Positions 42,594-52,600 are shown, counted from the first letter of the stretch. The stretch: DNA of 64,000 bases from Myxococcales bacterium UBA1660 (GCA_002320815.1 DCLA01000042.1:27671-91670); one strand, 5' to 3'. Numbers and translations: made by a program. Notes: generated from the sequence alone by a model not told the origin.

Positions 42594-43722
42594 GCTCTCG
42601 TACCGATGCGATCAAGAGGGTGCCGATGCCCATCGCGGCGAGGGAGAACACGAGGAAGGTGAGGATCGACCAGAGGACGTTCGGGTGGGTCGCGTCGCTG
42701 GGGTCCGAGGGGCCGGTCAGCGTGACCAGGTACCGGTGCTGACGGGCGGCGTCCACGCGGGCGAGTTCGAGGGAAGCCAGCGCCGACGCGTACGCGCGCT
42801 CGGCGAACTCCTTCTCCACCATCAGCGGCTCGAAGCGGGTGATGGCCGCGCGTAGCGAGGCGCCACTCTCGCCGGCGAGGCGCTCGTTCTGGTCGTCGAG
42901 CTGCCGCTGCAGCGCCGAGACGCGCCGCTGCTGGGCGACCACCTCGGGCGCCCCGGACGGGGCGGTGGCGCGCAGGGCGCTCAGCTCGGCGCGAGCCCCG
43001 GCGAGCTGGCCCTCGAGCTCGGCGCGGACCTCGTAGAGGGCAGCCGCGCTCTGGGCCGGGTTCAGGTCGGCGCCCTCGCTCTGGGCCTCGGCCAGCGCGT
43101 TCCGCGCGGCGCCGAGTCGGCCTTCGGCGCGCTCCAGTTCGGTGCGCGCGAGCGAGATGCGGTCGTTCCGGGCCCGAGAGGCGAGCGCGTTCACCATCTC
43201 TTCGCTCTTGTCGAGGATGGCTTGGCTGAAGCGAGTCGCGGCGTCGCTGTCGAAGGCGCGCACGCTCAGGCGGAGCAGCCCCGAGGCGCTGTCGTAGTCC
43301 ACGGAGACCTGCTCGAGGTAGTAGTCGTAGAGCTCTTCGGTTCCCGCGTCGGGATCGAGGCGGGACAGGAAGTCGACCGACGAGCCGGAGTAGTGCTCCA
43401 CGAACGCCTGCTCTCGGACCAGATGGTCGAGCATGTCGCGACTCGTCGCGTGCTCCTTGACCAGCTGGGCGTCACGACCGGCGTTGCCGGGGACCGAGGC
43501 GAAGAGGAGCTCGAGGGAGGGCGCCGCGGCCCCATCCGCGGCCTGGACCGTGAACGACGAGAGGGATTCGTACTGAGGGGTGACCAGCAGTCCGTAGTAG
43601 ACCGTCGCGAGCAAGGTCGGCAGGACGACGCCGAGCCCCAGTCGGAGCATCAACTTTCGGGCCCGCAGCCGCCGGAGCTCGCGGACGGTGTTGACCTTGG
43701 GCATCTCGAGGGGGGCGTTCAT
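42580..43722 (-). CDS. kpsE: Capsule export inner-membrane protein KpsE
   Basis: 380 residues, as in E. coli (382). Short cytoplasmic N-terminus, TM1 (LGLGVVLPTLLATVYYGLLV), SPQYES-like VTPQYESLSSFTVQ, long coiled-coil periplasmic part (residues about 180-290), LTGPSDPSDATHPN before TM2 at the C-terminus (ILTFLVFSLAAMGIGTLLI). KpsE is the polysaccharide co-polymerase/MFP-type bridge between the KpsMT transporter and KpsD. Overlaps kpsT by ATGA. Confidence 0.93.
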   Translation of the reverse strand: MNAPLEMPKVNTVRELRRLRARKLMLRLGLGVVLPTLLATVYYGLLVTPQYESLSSFTVQAADGAAAPSLELLFASVPGNAGRDAQLVKEHATSRDMLDHLVREQAFVEHYSGSSVDFLSRLDPDAGTEELYDYYLEQVSVDYDSASGLLRLSVRAFDSDAATRFSQAILDKSEEMVNALASRARNDRISLARTELERAEGRLGAARNALAEAQSEGADLNPAQSAAALYEVRAELEGQLAGARAELSALRATAPSGAPEVVAQQRRVSALQRQLDDQNERLAGESGASLRAAITRFEPLMVEKEFAERAYASALASLELARVDAARQHRYLVTLTGPSDPSDATHPNVLWSILTFLVFSLAAMGIGTLLIASVREHANV

Positions 43723-44369
43723 GCGACGGCCTCGTAGGCTGCGGCGGCCTCGTCGAGGTCGTCGTAGAAGTGGAGGCGGCCATCGCTGAGCACCGCGGCG
43801 TGGGCGCAGTACTTCCGGATGGTCGCCATCTGATGGGAGACGATGATCACCGAGCTCCGCTCCTGTCGATCGGCGAACGCCGCCTGGCACTTGGCCTGGA
43901 AGGTCTGATCGCCGACCGCGGTGACCTCGTCGACGAGGTAGGTGTCGAAGTCCAGGGCCATGCTCAGCCCGAACGCCAGGCGGGCGCGCATACCCGAGGA
44001 GTAGGTGCGCACCGGCATGCGGAAGTACTCGCCGATCTCCGCGAAGCGTTCGGCGAAGTCGACCACCTCGTCGACGTCGGCGCCGTAGATCCGCGCCACG
44101 AAGCGGCAGTTCTCGTCGCCGCTGAGGCTGCCGTTGAAGCCACCCGCGAAACCGATGGGCCAGCTCACGCGGCCCTTACGGGTCACGACGCCGGCGTCGG
44201 GTTGCTCCGCACCGCCGAGGATGCGCAGCAGCGTCGACTTGCCCGCGCCGTTCTTCCCCAGGATCCCCACGCTCACGCGTTCGGGGAACACCGCGTCGAT
44301 CTTGTTCAACACGAGGTGGTCACCGGCACGGGTCCGGTAGGCCTTCGTCACCGACCGCAGCTCGATCAC
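43719..44369 (-). CDS. kpsT: Capsule ABC transporter ATPase KpsT
   Basis: 216 residues from a GTG overlapping kpsM as GTGA. Walker A GKNGAGKST, FNGSLSGDENCRFVARIYG (typical Q-loop neighbourhood of polysaccharide exporters), signature SSGMRARL, Walker B/D-loop YLVDEVTAVGD and SHQM H-loop. It drives export of the Kdo-linked polysaccharide with KpsM. Confidence 0.95.
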   Translation of the reverse strand: MIELRSVTKAYRTRAGDHLVLNKIDAVFPERVSVGILGKNGAGKSTLLRILGGAEQPDAGVVTRKGRVSWPIGFAGGFNGSLSGDENCRFVARIYGADVDEVVDFAERFAEIGEYFRMPVRTYSSGMRARLAFGLSMALDFDTYLVDEVTAVGDQTFQAKCQAAFADRQERSSVIIVSHQMATIRKYCAHAAVLSDGRLHFYDDLDEAAAAYEAVA

Positions 44370-45160
44370 GAGAGCTGCACCTTGTGGCGTACCCGCCGCT
44401 CGAGGGTGAGGCCCACGAAGAAGAGGGCGACGATCCAGCGAACCACGTACCCGGAGTCGACCAGCGGCGAGTGGTAGCTGGGGAAGAACCCGCTGCGGAC
44501 CATCTCGATGCAGTGGAGGATCGGGTTGTAGAGGAGGTACTCGCGGGCGGACGTCGGTAGAGAGGTGGGGATGAAGAAGAGCCCGCTCACCCAGAAGAGC
44601 GGGCGGAAGAGCGGCCCGCGGATCCGGTCGACGGTCGGCGAGACCACGTTGAGACCGCAGAGGACCAGGCCGAGGCCCATGCCGAGGAGGCCGGCGAGGC
44701 CCAGTCCGCTCATCAGGAGGAGGAGGTCGTCGATCCGGACCCGGGGAACGGTCATGGACCAGCCCCCGATGATGATCACGAAGACGACCGCGTAGGTCGC
44801 CAGCTCGAGGGCGCCGCGAGCGAGGATGAGGTCCAGGGTGTGGACCTGCGGATAGAAGAGGAGCGCCTTGTTGCCGTTGATGGCCTGGCTCCCCTTCTCG
44901 GCCGTCTTCAGCACGAGCTCGAAGGTGATGATCCCGGTCGCGAGGAAGGGGATCACCTCCATACCTCCCGGCGCGGAGCGGTTGGCCACCGCGAAGAAGC
45001 CGGCGAAGGTGAGGATCCAGAAGAGCGGCTCGAGCAGCGCCCAGACGTAGCCGAGGTTGTTCGCGCCGAAGCGCGTGCGCGTCTCGCGCAGGGCGAGGGC
45101 GTAGATGACGCGCACCTGCGCCGTGAGGCCGTTCATCATCGCGGGGGGCGTCGCGCTCAT
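44366..45160 (-). CDS. kpsM: Capsule ABC transporter permease KpsM
   Basis: 264 residues with six hydrophobic segments of the ABC-2 type. RVIYALALRETRTRFGANNLGYVWALLEP (given in two parts: RVIYALALRETRTRFG and LGYVWALLEP) and FFIPTSLPTSAREYLLYNP are KpsM signatures. It forms the membrane pore for the capsule glycolipid. ATGA overlap with the lipoprotein gene upstream. Confidence 0.95.
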   Translation of the reverse strand: MSATPPAMMNGLTAQVRVIYALALRETRTRFGANNLGYVWALLEPLFWILTFAGFFAVANRSAPGGMEVIPFLATGIITFELVLKTAEKGSQAINGNKALLFYPQVHTLDLILARGALELATYAVVFVIIIGGWSMTVPRVRIDDLLLLMSGLGLAGLLGMGLGLVLCGLNVVSPTVDRIRGPLFRPLFWVSGLFFIPTSLPTSAREYLLYNPILHCIEMVRSGFFPSYHSPLVDSGYVVRWIVALFFVGLTLERRVRHKVQLS

Positions 45161-45594
45161 GACTCGGGCTCCGCGGGGGGAGCGTCGACGAGGACGGGGG
45201 CGGTGAGGACATTGGGGACGAAGACCCAAGTATCCGTCTGCGTGTCCTCGCAGACGAGGCGCTCGGCAGCGGAGGCGATGCGCACGGCTCGACAGCGTCG
45301 CCCGCTCGCGGCGGCGTAGATGGGACCCGCCACCACGGTGGCGTCGCCGAGGACCACGGGCTGGTCCACGGGGAGCGAGGCCGCGCGCTCGAGGGTGGCT
45401 TCCTCCGCCGGCGTCGTCGCGAGCTCGATGGAGGGGCTCACGCTGCGCACGTACTGCAGCTCGGTCTCGCTGGGCACGGAGCTCGCGCACCCCAGCGCCA
45501 ACGTCCACGGCAGGGCGAGGGCGCACAGCGCCCCGCCGACGCCCGAGGGGCGTCCCGGAGAGGGGAAGCGCAGACGTGTCGAGAGCGAGGTCAT
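45157..45594 (-). CDS. Small lipoprotein in the capsule operon
   Basis: 145 residues. Hydrophobic signal ending LALGCASS (lipobox, preceded by a fairly long basic N-region). The mature part carries two Cys in SGRRCRAVRI and RLVCEDTQTDTWVFVPNV, a spacing also seen in small surface-antigen-like lipoproteins with a predicted beta fold. It lies between kdsD and kpsM in a run of overlapping genes, so a role in capsule anchoring or export is suggested by position only. Confidence 0.7.
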   Translation of the reverse strand: MTSLSTRLRFPSPGRPSGVGGALCALALPWTLALGCASSVPSETELQYVRSVSPSIELATTPAEEATLERAASLPVDQPVVLGDATVVAGPIYAAASGRRCRAVRIASAAERLVCEDTQTDTWVFVPNVLTAPVLVDAPPAEPES

Positions 45595-45607
45595 CGGCCG
45601 AAAGGGG

Positions 45608-46624
<1,017 letters not shown>

Positions 46625-47192
46625 TCTCGTTCTCCAAACCAAGCTCACGCGCTGGCACGCCCAAACCCCTCCCCAGTGCGGAAACGTGCCACCGTGACGG
46701 AACGCAGGCGGCCAGGTGACAGCCCCATGACCCGTCGGGCGCCGGGGTTAGCTCAACTTCCCCGGGGGGGCAACTCCGTGAAGTCGCTTCGCGGGAGCCG
46801 GAAATCCAATGGAAACCTTGGCTTTCTTCGCCGTCCATCGGGATCTACCCAAAGCAGGTTCCGTACCAGGGTGCCGCAGTATGTCCCGGGCGTAACATTG
46901 CCACCGCGGTCATATGCCACGGTCCGATTCCGTCGGGGTTTCCGCAGAGGCAGTGCCGTGGTGTGCCGCCATGAGCCACATCGCCCGAACGGGGGGCTCG
47001 GAGATCGATCGCGACATCCGTGTCGCAGTCCCGTTGCAGACATGAAAAGCTGACAGTGACCGGAGCGCGCCGACCCTCGAACCTTCGTTTCAACGGTCAT
47101 CGACGCGACGAGGTCGGACCGTGCGCTCCCTCCCGATCCCGGGGGGCCGGCGCGTCGACGGGCGCCGAGGGGCGTGCTACCTGGCCGCGCCC
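46625..47192. other. Divergent control region between capsule operon and typA
   Basis: 568 bp with no gene I accept. Composition is less GC-rich than flanking coding DNA (46800-47060). No JUMPStart/ops element (GGCGGTAG) on either strand. A TGGCACG-N-CGC element (46677-46691, minus) resembles sigma-54 but with 9 instead of 10 bases between GG and GC. The length suggests a long leader for one of the operons. Confidence 0.4.
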
Positions 47193-49019
47193 ATGGAAGC
47201 GACCCCCCGAGAAAAGCTCCGCAACGTGGCCATCATCGCCCACGTCGACCACGGAAAGACGACCTTGGTCGATGCGATGCTCCGCCAGACCGGTGTGTTC
47301 CGGGCCAACGAGGCGGTGACCGACCGCGTGCTCGATTCGGGGGATCTCGAGCGCGAGCGCGGCATCACCATCCTGGCCAAGCACGCCTCGGTCTTCTGGA
47401 ACGACCACAAGATCAACATCATCGACACGCCGGGCCACGCGGACTTCGGCGGTGAGGTGGAGCGCACCCTGCGGATGGCCGACGGCGCCATCCTGCTGGT
47501 CGACGCCGCCGAGGGCGCGCTCCCGCAGACGCGCTTCGTGCTCGGCAAGGCGCTCGAGCTCGGGCTGCCGGTCATCGTGGTGATCAACAAGATCGACCGG
47601 AAGGACGCCCGACCGGACGAGGCCCTCAACGAGGTCTTCGATCTCTTCTGCGACCTCGGCGCCACCGACGAGCAGGCCGACTTCCCGACGGTCTACGCCA
47701 TCGGCAAGGAGGGCGTCGCCAAGCTCGAGATGGACGCGACGGCCGAGAACCTCGAGCCGCTCTTCCAGACCATCGTCGACCGCGTCCCCGCGCCCAGCCA
47801 GGATCCCGAGGCCCCGCTCCAGTTCCTGGTGCACAACATCCTCCACGACGAGTACGTGGGCCGGTTGGCCATCGGTCGCCTCTGGGGCGGCCGCGTGAGC
47901 AAGCAGCAGAACGTGGTCCTCCTCGGCGCCGAGGGCTCCATGGGCGAGCACAAGATCGGCACCCTCTGGGGCTTCGAGGAGCTGCAGCGCGTGCGCATCG
48001 ACGCCGCCGAGGCCGGCGACATCGTGGCCATCAGCGGCATCGACGACGTCACCATCGGCGACACCCTGGCCGATCCCAAGGACCCGAAGGCGCTCCCGCG
48101 CATCGAGGTCGACGAGCCGACCATCCAGGTCCGCTTCCTGGTGAACACCTCGCCCTTCGCCGGCCTCTCCGGCAAGTACGTGACCTCCCGCCAGGTCCGC
48201 GACCGCCTCTACAAGGAGGCCGAGCGCAACATGGCCCTCAAGGTCGAGGACAGCGACGAGACCGATCAGTTCATCGTCTTCGGCCGCGGCGAGCTGATGC
48301 TCTCCATCCTCGCCGAGACCATGCGCCGTGAGGGCTACGAGCTCGCCATGGGCATGCCCGAGGTGGTCACCAAGGTCGTCGACGGCGTGAAGTGCGAGCC
48401 CTGGGAGCAGGTCGTGGTCGACGTCGACGAAGAGCATGTCGGCGCCGTGACCCAGGCCCTCGGCGAGCGCCGGGGTCAGATGGTGGGCATGAGCAACCTC
48501 GGCTTCGGCCGGGCGCGCATCACCTACCGCGTGCCCTCCCGCGGCCTCATCGGCTTCCGCAGCATCTTCCTGACCCAGACCCGCGGCAGCGGTCTGATCA
48601 ACACCCTCTTCGACGGCTGGGAGCCCTTCGCCGGCCCCATGCTCCGCCGGAAGAACGGCGCCATCGTCGCCGACCGAAAGGGCGCCACCACGCCCTACGC
48701 GCTCTTCGGTCTCCAGCCCCGCGGCGAGCTCTTCATCGGCTCCGGCGTGGAGGTCTACGAGGGCATGATCATCGGCGAGCACAACCGGCCGAACGACCTC
48801 GACGTCAACGCGACCCGCGAGAAGAAGCTCACCAACGTGCGCGCCGCCGGCAAGGACGAGAACACCATCCTCTCGACCCCCAAGGAGCTGACCATCGAGT
48901 CGGCTCTGGAGTGGATCGACCAGGACGAGCTCGTCGAGATCACGCCCGACGCCATCCGCGTCCGCAAGCGCGTGCTGCAGACCAACATCCGCCCGCGCCG
49001 CGACGGCCCCAAGAAGTAG
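47193..49019 (+). CDS. typA: Translational GTPase TypA/BipA
   Basis: 608 residues. G1 IAHVDHGKTTL, switch RGITILAKH, G3 DTPGHADFGGEVER, G4 NKIDRKDARP, then the EF-G-like beta domain and the TypA-specific C-terminal domain (RGLIGFRSIFLTQTRGSG; LFGLQPRGELFIG). Ribosome-associated GTPase acting in 50S assembly, cold and stress adaptation. Followed after 3 bp by the acyl-CoA-dehydrogenase-like gene. Confidence 0.97.
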   Translation: MEATPREKLRNVAIIAHVDHGKTTLVDAMLRQTGVFRANEAVTDRVLDSGDLERERGITILAKHASVFWNDHKINIIDTPGHADFGGEVERTLRMADGAILLVDAAEGALPQTRFVLGKALELGLPVIVVINKIDRKDARPDEALNEVFDLFCDLGATDEQADFPTVYAIGKEGVAKLEMDATAENLEPLFQTIVDRVPAPSQDPEAPLQFLVHNILHDEYVGRLAIGRLWGGRVSKQQNVVLLGAEGSMGEHKIGTLWGFEELQRVRIDAAEAGDIVAISGIDDVTIGDTLADPKDPKALPRIEVDEPTIQVRFLVNTSPFAGLSGKYVTSRQVRDRLYKEAERNMALKVEDSDETDQFIVFGRGELMLSILAETMRREGYELAMGMPEVVTKVVDGVKCEPWEQVVVDVDEEHVGAVTQALGERRGQMVGMSNLGFGRARITYRVPSRGLIGFRSIFLTQTRGSGLINTLFDGWEPFAGPMLRRKNGAIVADRKGATTPYALFGLQPRGELFIGSGVEVYEGMIIGEHNRPNDLDVNATREKKLTNVRAAGKDENTILSTPKELTIESALEWIDQDELVEITPDAIRVRKRVLQTNIRPRRDGPKK

Positions 49020-49022
49020 GCG

Positions 49023-49955
49023 ATGGCCTCGGAGCTCATCGAGACGCTTCGGCACCTCCTCGGGGACACCCCCGAGGCGGCGCCGATCGCCGATGTGCCT
49101 TCGTGGTGGGCGCGCCATCAGCGCGCCAGCGAGGGGCGGAGCACGCCGGTCGGTCGGGCCTTCGCGGGAGGCTTCGCCGCCGACCGGCTCGGCTACGCCT
49201 TCGCCTCTGGATACACCGAGGCCCTGGCCAGCCTGGTCCCGGTGCTCCAGGGCCATCGGGCCGCGCTCTGCGCGACCGAAGCCGCCGGGGGCCACCCGCG
49301 GGCGATCGAGACGACCCTCACGCGGGACGGCGACCAGTGGCGGCTCTCGGGCGCGAAGAGCTTCGTCACCCTCGCCGAGCACGCCGAGGAGCTCCTCGTC
49401 GTCGCCTCGCTGGGCCTGGACGATCACGAGCGCAACCGGCTCCGGCTGGTGCGGGTCCCCGCGAGCCGCCAGGGCGTGGAGCTCGTCGCGGTGCCGCCGC
49501 CGGCCTTCGTGCCCGAGGTGCCCCACGCGAAGCTGGTACTGAACGCGGTGCTCGTCTCCGACGCGGAGATCCTCGCCGGCGACGGCTACGACGACTACCT
49601 GAAGCCCTTCCGCACCGTGGAGGACCTCCACGTGGCCGCGGCGGCCATCGGGTACCTGGCGCGCCTGGCGCACGTGCACGAGCTCGGCGCGCCGCTCCTG
49701 GGCCAGCTCGCCGAGCTCGCGGTCTCGGTCTTCTCGCTGGCCCTCGGCGATCCCAGCGACGCCGCGGTCCACGTCGCCCTCGGCGGCGCCTGGGCCCGTC
49801 TCGGCGGCCTGGTGGAGGGCCTCGACGTCGACGCCCTCGACGAGGCCACCCAGCGGCGCATGGAGCGGGATCGACCCGTCTTCGAGGTCGCCGGCAAGGC
49901 GCGCGCGCGGCGGCTCGAGGTCGCCTGGAACCGCCTCGGGCACTTCGTCGGCTGA
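49023..49955 (+). CDS. Short acyl-CoA dehydrogenase-like protein
   Basis: 310 residues. The middle resembles the ACAD beta domain (CATEAAGGHPRAIETTLTRD, QWRLSGAKSFVTLAEHAEELLVVAS). The N-terminal helical domain is short, and the C-terminal helical domain about 80 residues long, below the usual 380-400 total length, and I see no clear catalytic Glu. It may be a degenerate or non-catalytic relative. Starting 3 bp after typA, it is probably cotranscribed with it and with the PHA-system gene. Confidence 0.7.
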   Translation: MASELIETLRHLLGDTPEAAPIADVPSWWARHQRASEGRSTPVGRAFAGGFAADRLGYAFASGYTEALASLVPVLQGHRAALCATEAAGGHPRAIETTLTRDGDQWRLSGAKSFVTLAEHAEELLVVASLGLDDHERNRLRLVRVPASRQGVELVAVPPPAFVPEVPHAKLVLNAVLVSDAEILAGDGYDDYLKPFRTVEDLHVAAAAIGYLARLAHVHELGAPLLGQLAELAVSVFSLALGDPSDAAVHVALGGAWARLGGLVEGLDVDALDEATQRRMERDRPVFEVAGKARARRLEVAWNRLGHFVG

Positions 49956-50049
49956 GCGAACGGGCCGCCTCCAATGGGGGGTGGCGAAATCCGTTCGAAA
50001 CGCTCACGGGTTCGTCCGCGACGTAGTTCGTGGTATCCCCCCGCCGCCC

Positions 50050-50361
50050 ATGAAGCACGCCGTCGAACATTCGCTGGACATCCCCACCGCCCGCAAGGCG
50101 GCCGACAAGGCCTTCGAGGCGTACTCCCAGGAGTACGCCCAGTACTCGCCCACGGCGAACTGGTCGTCGGACACCCACTGCGACGTCACCTTCACGGTGA
50201 AGGGCATCAAGCTCGAGGGAGCCCTCGATCTGCTGCCCGGTCGCATCGACATGGACCTCGACGTCCCGTTCTGGGCGCGCCCCTTCAAGGGCCGCGCCTT
50301 GGCCCTCGTCGAGCGCGAGGTCCGCGAGTGGGTCAACAAGGCCGAACGCGGCGAGATCTGA
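50050..50361 (+). CDS. Polyhydroxyalkanoic-acid-system family protein
   Basis: 103 residues. VEHSLDIPTARKAADKAFEAY at the start, a central NWSSDTHCDVTFTVKGIKLEG beta hairpin (split: NWSSDTHCDVTF, TVKGIKLEG) and RIDMDLDVPFWARPFKGRALALVE match the small PHA granule-associated/regulator family. It may bind PHA granules or hydrophobic surfaces, but no PHA synthase is in view. A longer start at 49981 would include unconvincing residues. Confidence 0.75.
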   Translation: MKHAVEHSLDIPTARKAADKAFEAYSQEYAQYSPTANWSSDTHCDVTFTVKGIKLEGALDLLPGRIDMDLDVPFWARPFKGRALALVEREVREWVNKAERGEI

Positions 50362-50374
50362 CGAGGCCCCAGCC

Positions 50375-50415
50375 GGCGGATGAAACGGGCGCCCGCAGGG
50401 CGCATCTCATCCGCC
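50375..50415 (+). terminator. Bipartite hairpin closing the typA operon
   Basis: Outer arms GGCGGATGA and TCATCCGCC (perfect, 9 bp) enclose an inner hairpin GCGCCC-GCA-GGGCGC (6 bp, 3-base loop). It begins 13 bases after the PHA-system stop. No U tract. An ATG at 50380 lies inside the stem and is therefore a poor start for the next gene. Confidence 0.7.
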
Positions 50416-50496
50416 TGCTCCCGTGCCCCGCCGGAGTTCGCTTCGGCCGATCGGTCCACCGCGCAACTGGATCCCGGGGCCGCCGAGGAGGCGGCC

Positions 50497-51060
50497 ATGC
50501 CGCTGATCCCTCTGCAGCCTCCGCCCGCCGATCCGGTCATCGCCCGTCGGCTCTTGGACACCACCGTCTACGTGCCGCCGCCTCGGTCGGCGTTGGACCC
50601 GGTGGAGCCCTGGACCGTCTTCGAGGTGCGCGTGGCCGTCCACGCCGCGAACCCCGACGTGCTCCGCTTCGCGCTGACGCCTCCCGCGCTCCGCGACCAG
50701 GAAGAGCGCATCCTCCGCACCAGCGGCGCCCCCTGGGAGCGACCCAGCGAGCTGCCCTCGGCGATCCTCGCCGCCGTCCGGCTGCGCTTGACCGATTGGG
50801 AGCGCCGGACGGGGTCGGGCTACGACGGCGCGCACGTGCTGGTGCGCGCCGAGCACGGCTACCGGCTGACGTTCCGGACCTCGGTGGAGCAGCACGTGGT
50901 CGAGCTCGCGGTGACGCCGCCGCGGATCATCGACGAGCGGATCGTGTCCATCCCGCGGCGCTCGATGCTCGACGTGGTGCGCGACGTGGGCCGGCGCTCG
51001 ATCACGCGGATCGCCGGCGGTGAGCCGTCATCCGTAGACCGTGTTTCGGTCGGAGGGTGA
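50497..51060 (+). CDS. Hypothetical protein
   Basis: 187 residues from the ATG behind GAGGAGG; an in-frame ATG at 50380 lies in a hairpin. Predicted soluble, no signal sequence, no cysteines. Segments such as WTVFEVRVAVHAANPDVLRF, HVLVRAEHGYRLTFRTSVEQ and HVVELAVTPPRIIDERIVSI give a regular beta-rich pattern with high third-position GC, so the frame looks real. Its C-terminal 19 residues overlap the convergent P450 gene by 59 bp. No family recognised. Confidence 0.55.
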   Translation: MPLIPLQPPPADPVIARRLLDTTVYVPPPRSALDPVEPWTVFEVRVAVHAANPDVLRFALTPPALRDQEERILRTSGAPWERPSELPSAILAAVRLRLTDWERRTGSGYDGAHVLVRAEHGYRLTFRTSVEQHVVELAVTPPRIIDERIVSIPRRSMLDVVRDVGRRSITRIAGGEPSSVDRVSVGG

Positions 51061-52501
51061 CCAGCGGCTCCATCGCCACCCGCTGGCCGGAGACCAGGTC
51101 GAGCCGCCAATCGCGCATCAGGGTCGCCAGGATCAGCTGGGCCTCCATGAGCGCGAAGTTGTTCCCGATGCACAGGCGCGGTCCGCCGCCGAAGGGGAAG
51201 TAGGCGAAGCGGTGCCGGTCGGCAGAGCGCTCCGGGGAGAAGCGGTCGGGGTCGAAGCCCTCGGGGTCCTCCCAGTGATCCGGGTGCCGGTGGGTGACCC
51301 AGGGGCAGAGGAAGACCAGGCTGTGCCGCGGGATGTGGTAGCCGCCGACCACGTCGTCTTCCTCGGGGGAGCGCGCGATCATCCACGCCGGCGGGTAGAG
51401 CCGCATGGCCTCCTCGAGGACCTGCTTGGTGTACACCAGGTCGCGGGCGTGCTCGGCGCGGGCGCGGCCGCCCCCGAGCACGGCGTCGACCTCGGCCCGG
51501 ACCCGGCGGGCGACCCCCGGGTACTTCGACAGGAGGTAGAGGGTCCAGGTCAGCGCGTTGGCGGTCGTCTCGTGGCCGGCGAGGAAGATGGTCATGACCT
51601 CGTCCCGGAGCTGCGCGTCGCTCATGGCGGCGCCGGTGTCCGCGTCCCGGGCGTCCATGAGCATCCCCAGGAGGTCGTCGCCGCTGACCCCGGCCGAGCG
51701 GCGCGCCTCGATCATCTCCAGGACGATGCGATCGAGGACCTCCATGGACTGCCGGAAGAGCCGGTTGCGCCGGCTGGGGAAGGGCGGTGGGAGGTCGACG
51801 AGGGCGTTCACCCGCTCGTTCACGTCCTCGACGATCCGGGAGACGGCGCTACCGACGGCGTCGCTCTCGCCGGTCACGTCGGTGCCCAGGAGGGTCTGCC
51901 CCACGATGCGCAGGGTGACCTTCATCATCTCGTAGTGGGCGTCGAGGGTCTGGCCGTCCTCCCAGCTGGCCACCATCGCTTCGCTGGCATCGGCGAAGTC
52001 CTCGGCGAAGGCGGCGATCCGCTTGCGGTGGAAGGCCGGCTGGGCGATCCGCCGCTGGCTGAGCCACGAGTCGCCCTCGTTGGTCAACAGGCCCAGCCCG
52101 AGCACCAGCCGCAGCTTGTGCATCCCGCGGGTGCCCTTGCCGTAGATGCGATTGCGCTCGTGGAGGGCGAGCTTCACGTGCTCGGGGTTCGCGAAGAGAT
52201 GCGCGGTGAGCCCGGCGAAGCGGAAACGGACCACGTCGCCGTGTTCCTCCCGGAAGCGCAGGAGCTCCCGCATGCGGTCCTCGCCGTCGCGACCCTGGAG
52301 CGAGCGCAGATGGCCCAGGAGCGGCACCGTCTCCGGCGGGGTCGGCGCGAGCGGGACCCCGGGCGGCGCGAGGGGCGCGCCCCGGAGCATGACCCGGGGA
52401 TCGCCCAGGCCCCGGCGCCCCTCGGGGATCCGGGCTTGGAGGGCGCGGCGCAGGGCCATGGCGTCGGCGCGGCGGCGGAGGTCGGGTGAGGGCGTGGACA
52501 T
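51002..52501 (-). CDS. Cytochrome P450
   Basis: 499 residues, start behind GGAGAG. The I-helix AGHETTA (about 308), K-helix EEAMR (ExxR), PERF-like DPDRFSPER and heme loop FPFGGGPRLCIGNNFA (Cys about 443) are all intact, so it should be an active monooxygenase. The sequence is of the soluble long-chain/CYP102- and CYP4-like type (YGKGTRGMHKL; HRKRI) rather than short actinobacterial CYPs. It faces a divergent TetR regulator over a palindromic operator, which suggests induction by its substrate. Substrate unknown. Confidence 0.93.
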   Translation of the reverse strand: MSTPSPDLRRRADAMALRRALQARIPEGRRGLGDPRVMLRGAPLAPPGVPLAPTPPETVPLLGHLRSLQGRDGEDRMRELLRFREEHGDVVRFRFAGLTAHLFANPEHVKLALHERNRIYGKGTRGMHKLRLVLGLGLLTNEGDSWLSQRRIAQPAFHRKRIAAFAEDFADASEAMVASWEDGQTLDAHYEMMKVTLRIVGQTLLGTDVTGESDAVGSAVSRIVEDVNERVNALVDLPPPFPSRRNRLFRQSMEVLDRIVLEMIEARRSAGVSGDDLLGMLMDARDADTGAAMSDAQLRDEVMTIFLAGHETTANALTWTLYLLSKYPGVARRVRAEVDAVLGGGRARAEHARDLVYTKQVLEEAMRLYPPAWMIARSPEEDDVVGGYHIPRHSLVFLCPWVTHRHPDHWEDPEGFDPDRFSPERSADRHRFAYFPFGGGPRLCIGNNFALMEAQLILATLMRDWRLDLVSGQRVAMEPLVTLRPKHGLRMTAHRRRSA

Positions 52502-52522
52502 GGGCTCTCCAGGATGCGTAAA

Positions 52523-52537
52523 CCGAATGCGATTCGG
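52523..52537. promoter_or_regulatory. Palindromic operator between P450 and TetR genes
   Basis: CCGAAT-GCG-ATTCGG, a perfect 6-3-6 inverted repeat in the 99-bp divergent gap, 22 bp from the P450 start codon and 63 bp from the TetR start. Flanks extend it to 8-bp arms with one mismatch. Placement fits a TetR-family autorepressor that also controls the P450. Confidence 0.65.
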
Positions 52538-52600
52538 ATTCTCTTTTGGTACTCTGCCGGGGCGCCCCGGGGATGTCGAGGGCGCGCGCGCGTTTTCCTC

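Noticed and set aside
46677..46691. TGGCACG element resembling a sigma-54 promoter for the capsule operon
   Set aside because: GG to GC spacing is 9, not 10; sigma-54 is strict about this spacing.
46845..47093. An 82-residue minus-strand frame with CLQRDCD and HCLCGN cysteines between kdsD and typA
   Set aside because: Looks a little like a zinc ribbon but third-position GC is far below that of real genes here, and no ribosome site; treated as non-coding.
46625..47192. Searched for a JUMPStart/ops element as in enterobacterial capsule operons
   Set aside because: No GGCGGTAG on either strand.
47097..49943. A 948-codon minus-strand frame
   Set aside because: Antisense to typA and the ACAD-like gene; composition is a codon-bias artefact.
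50380..50496. ATG at 50380 as start of the hypothetical gene
   Set aside because: It lies in the stem of the terminator hairpin; the ATG at 50497 has a GAGGAGG ribosome site.
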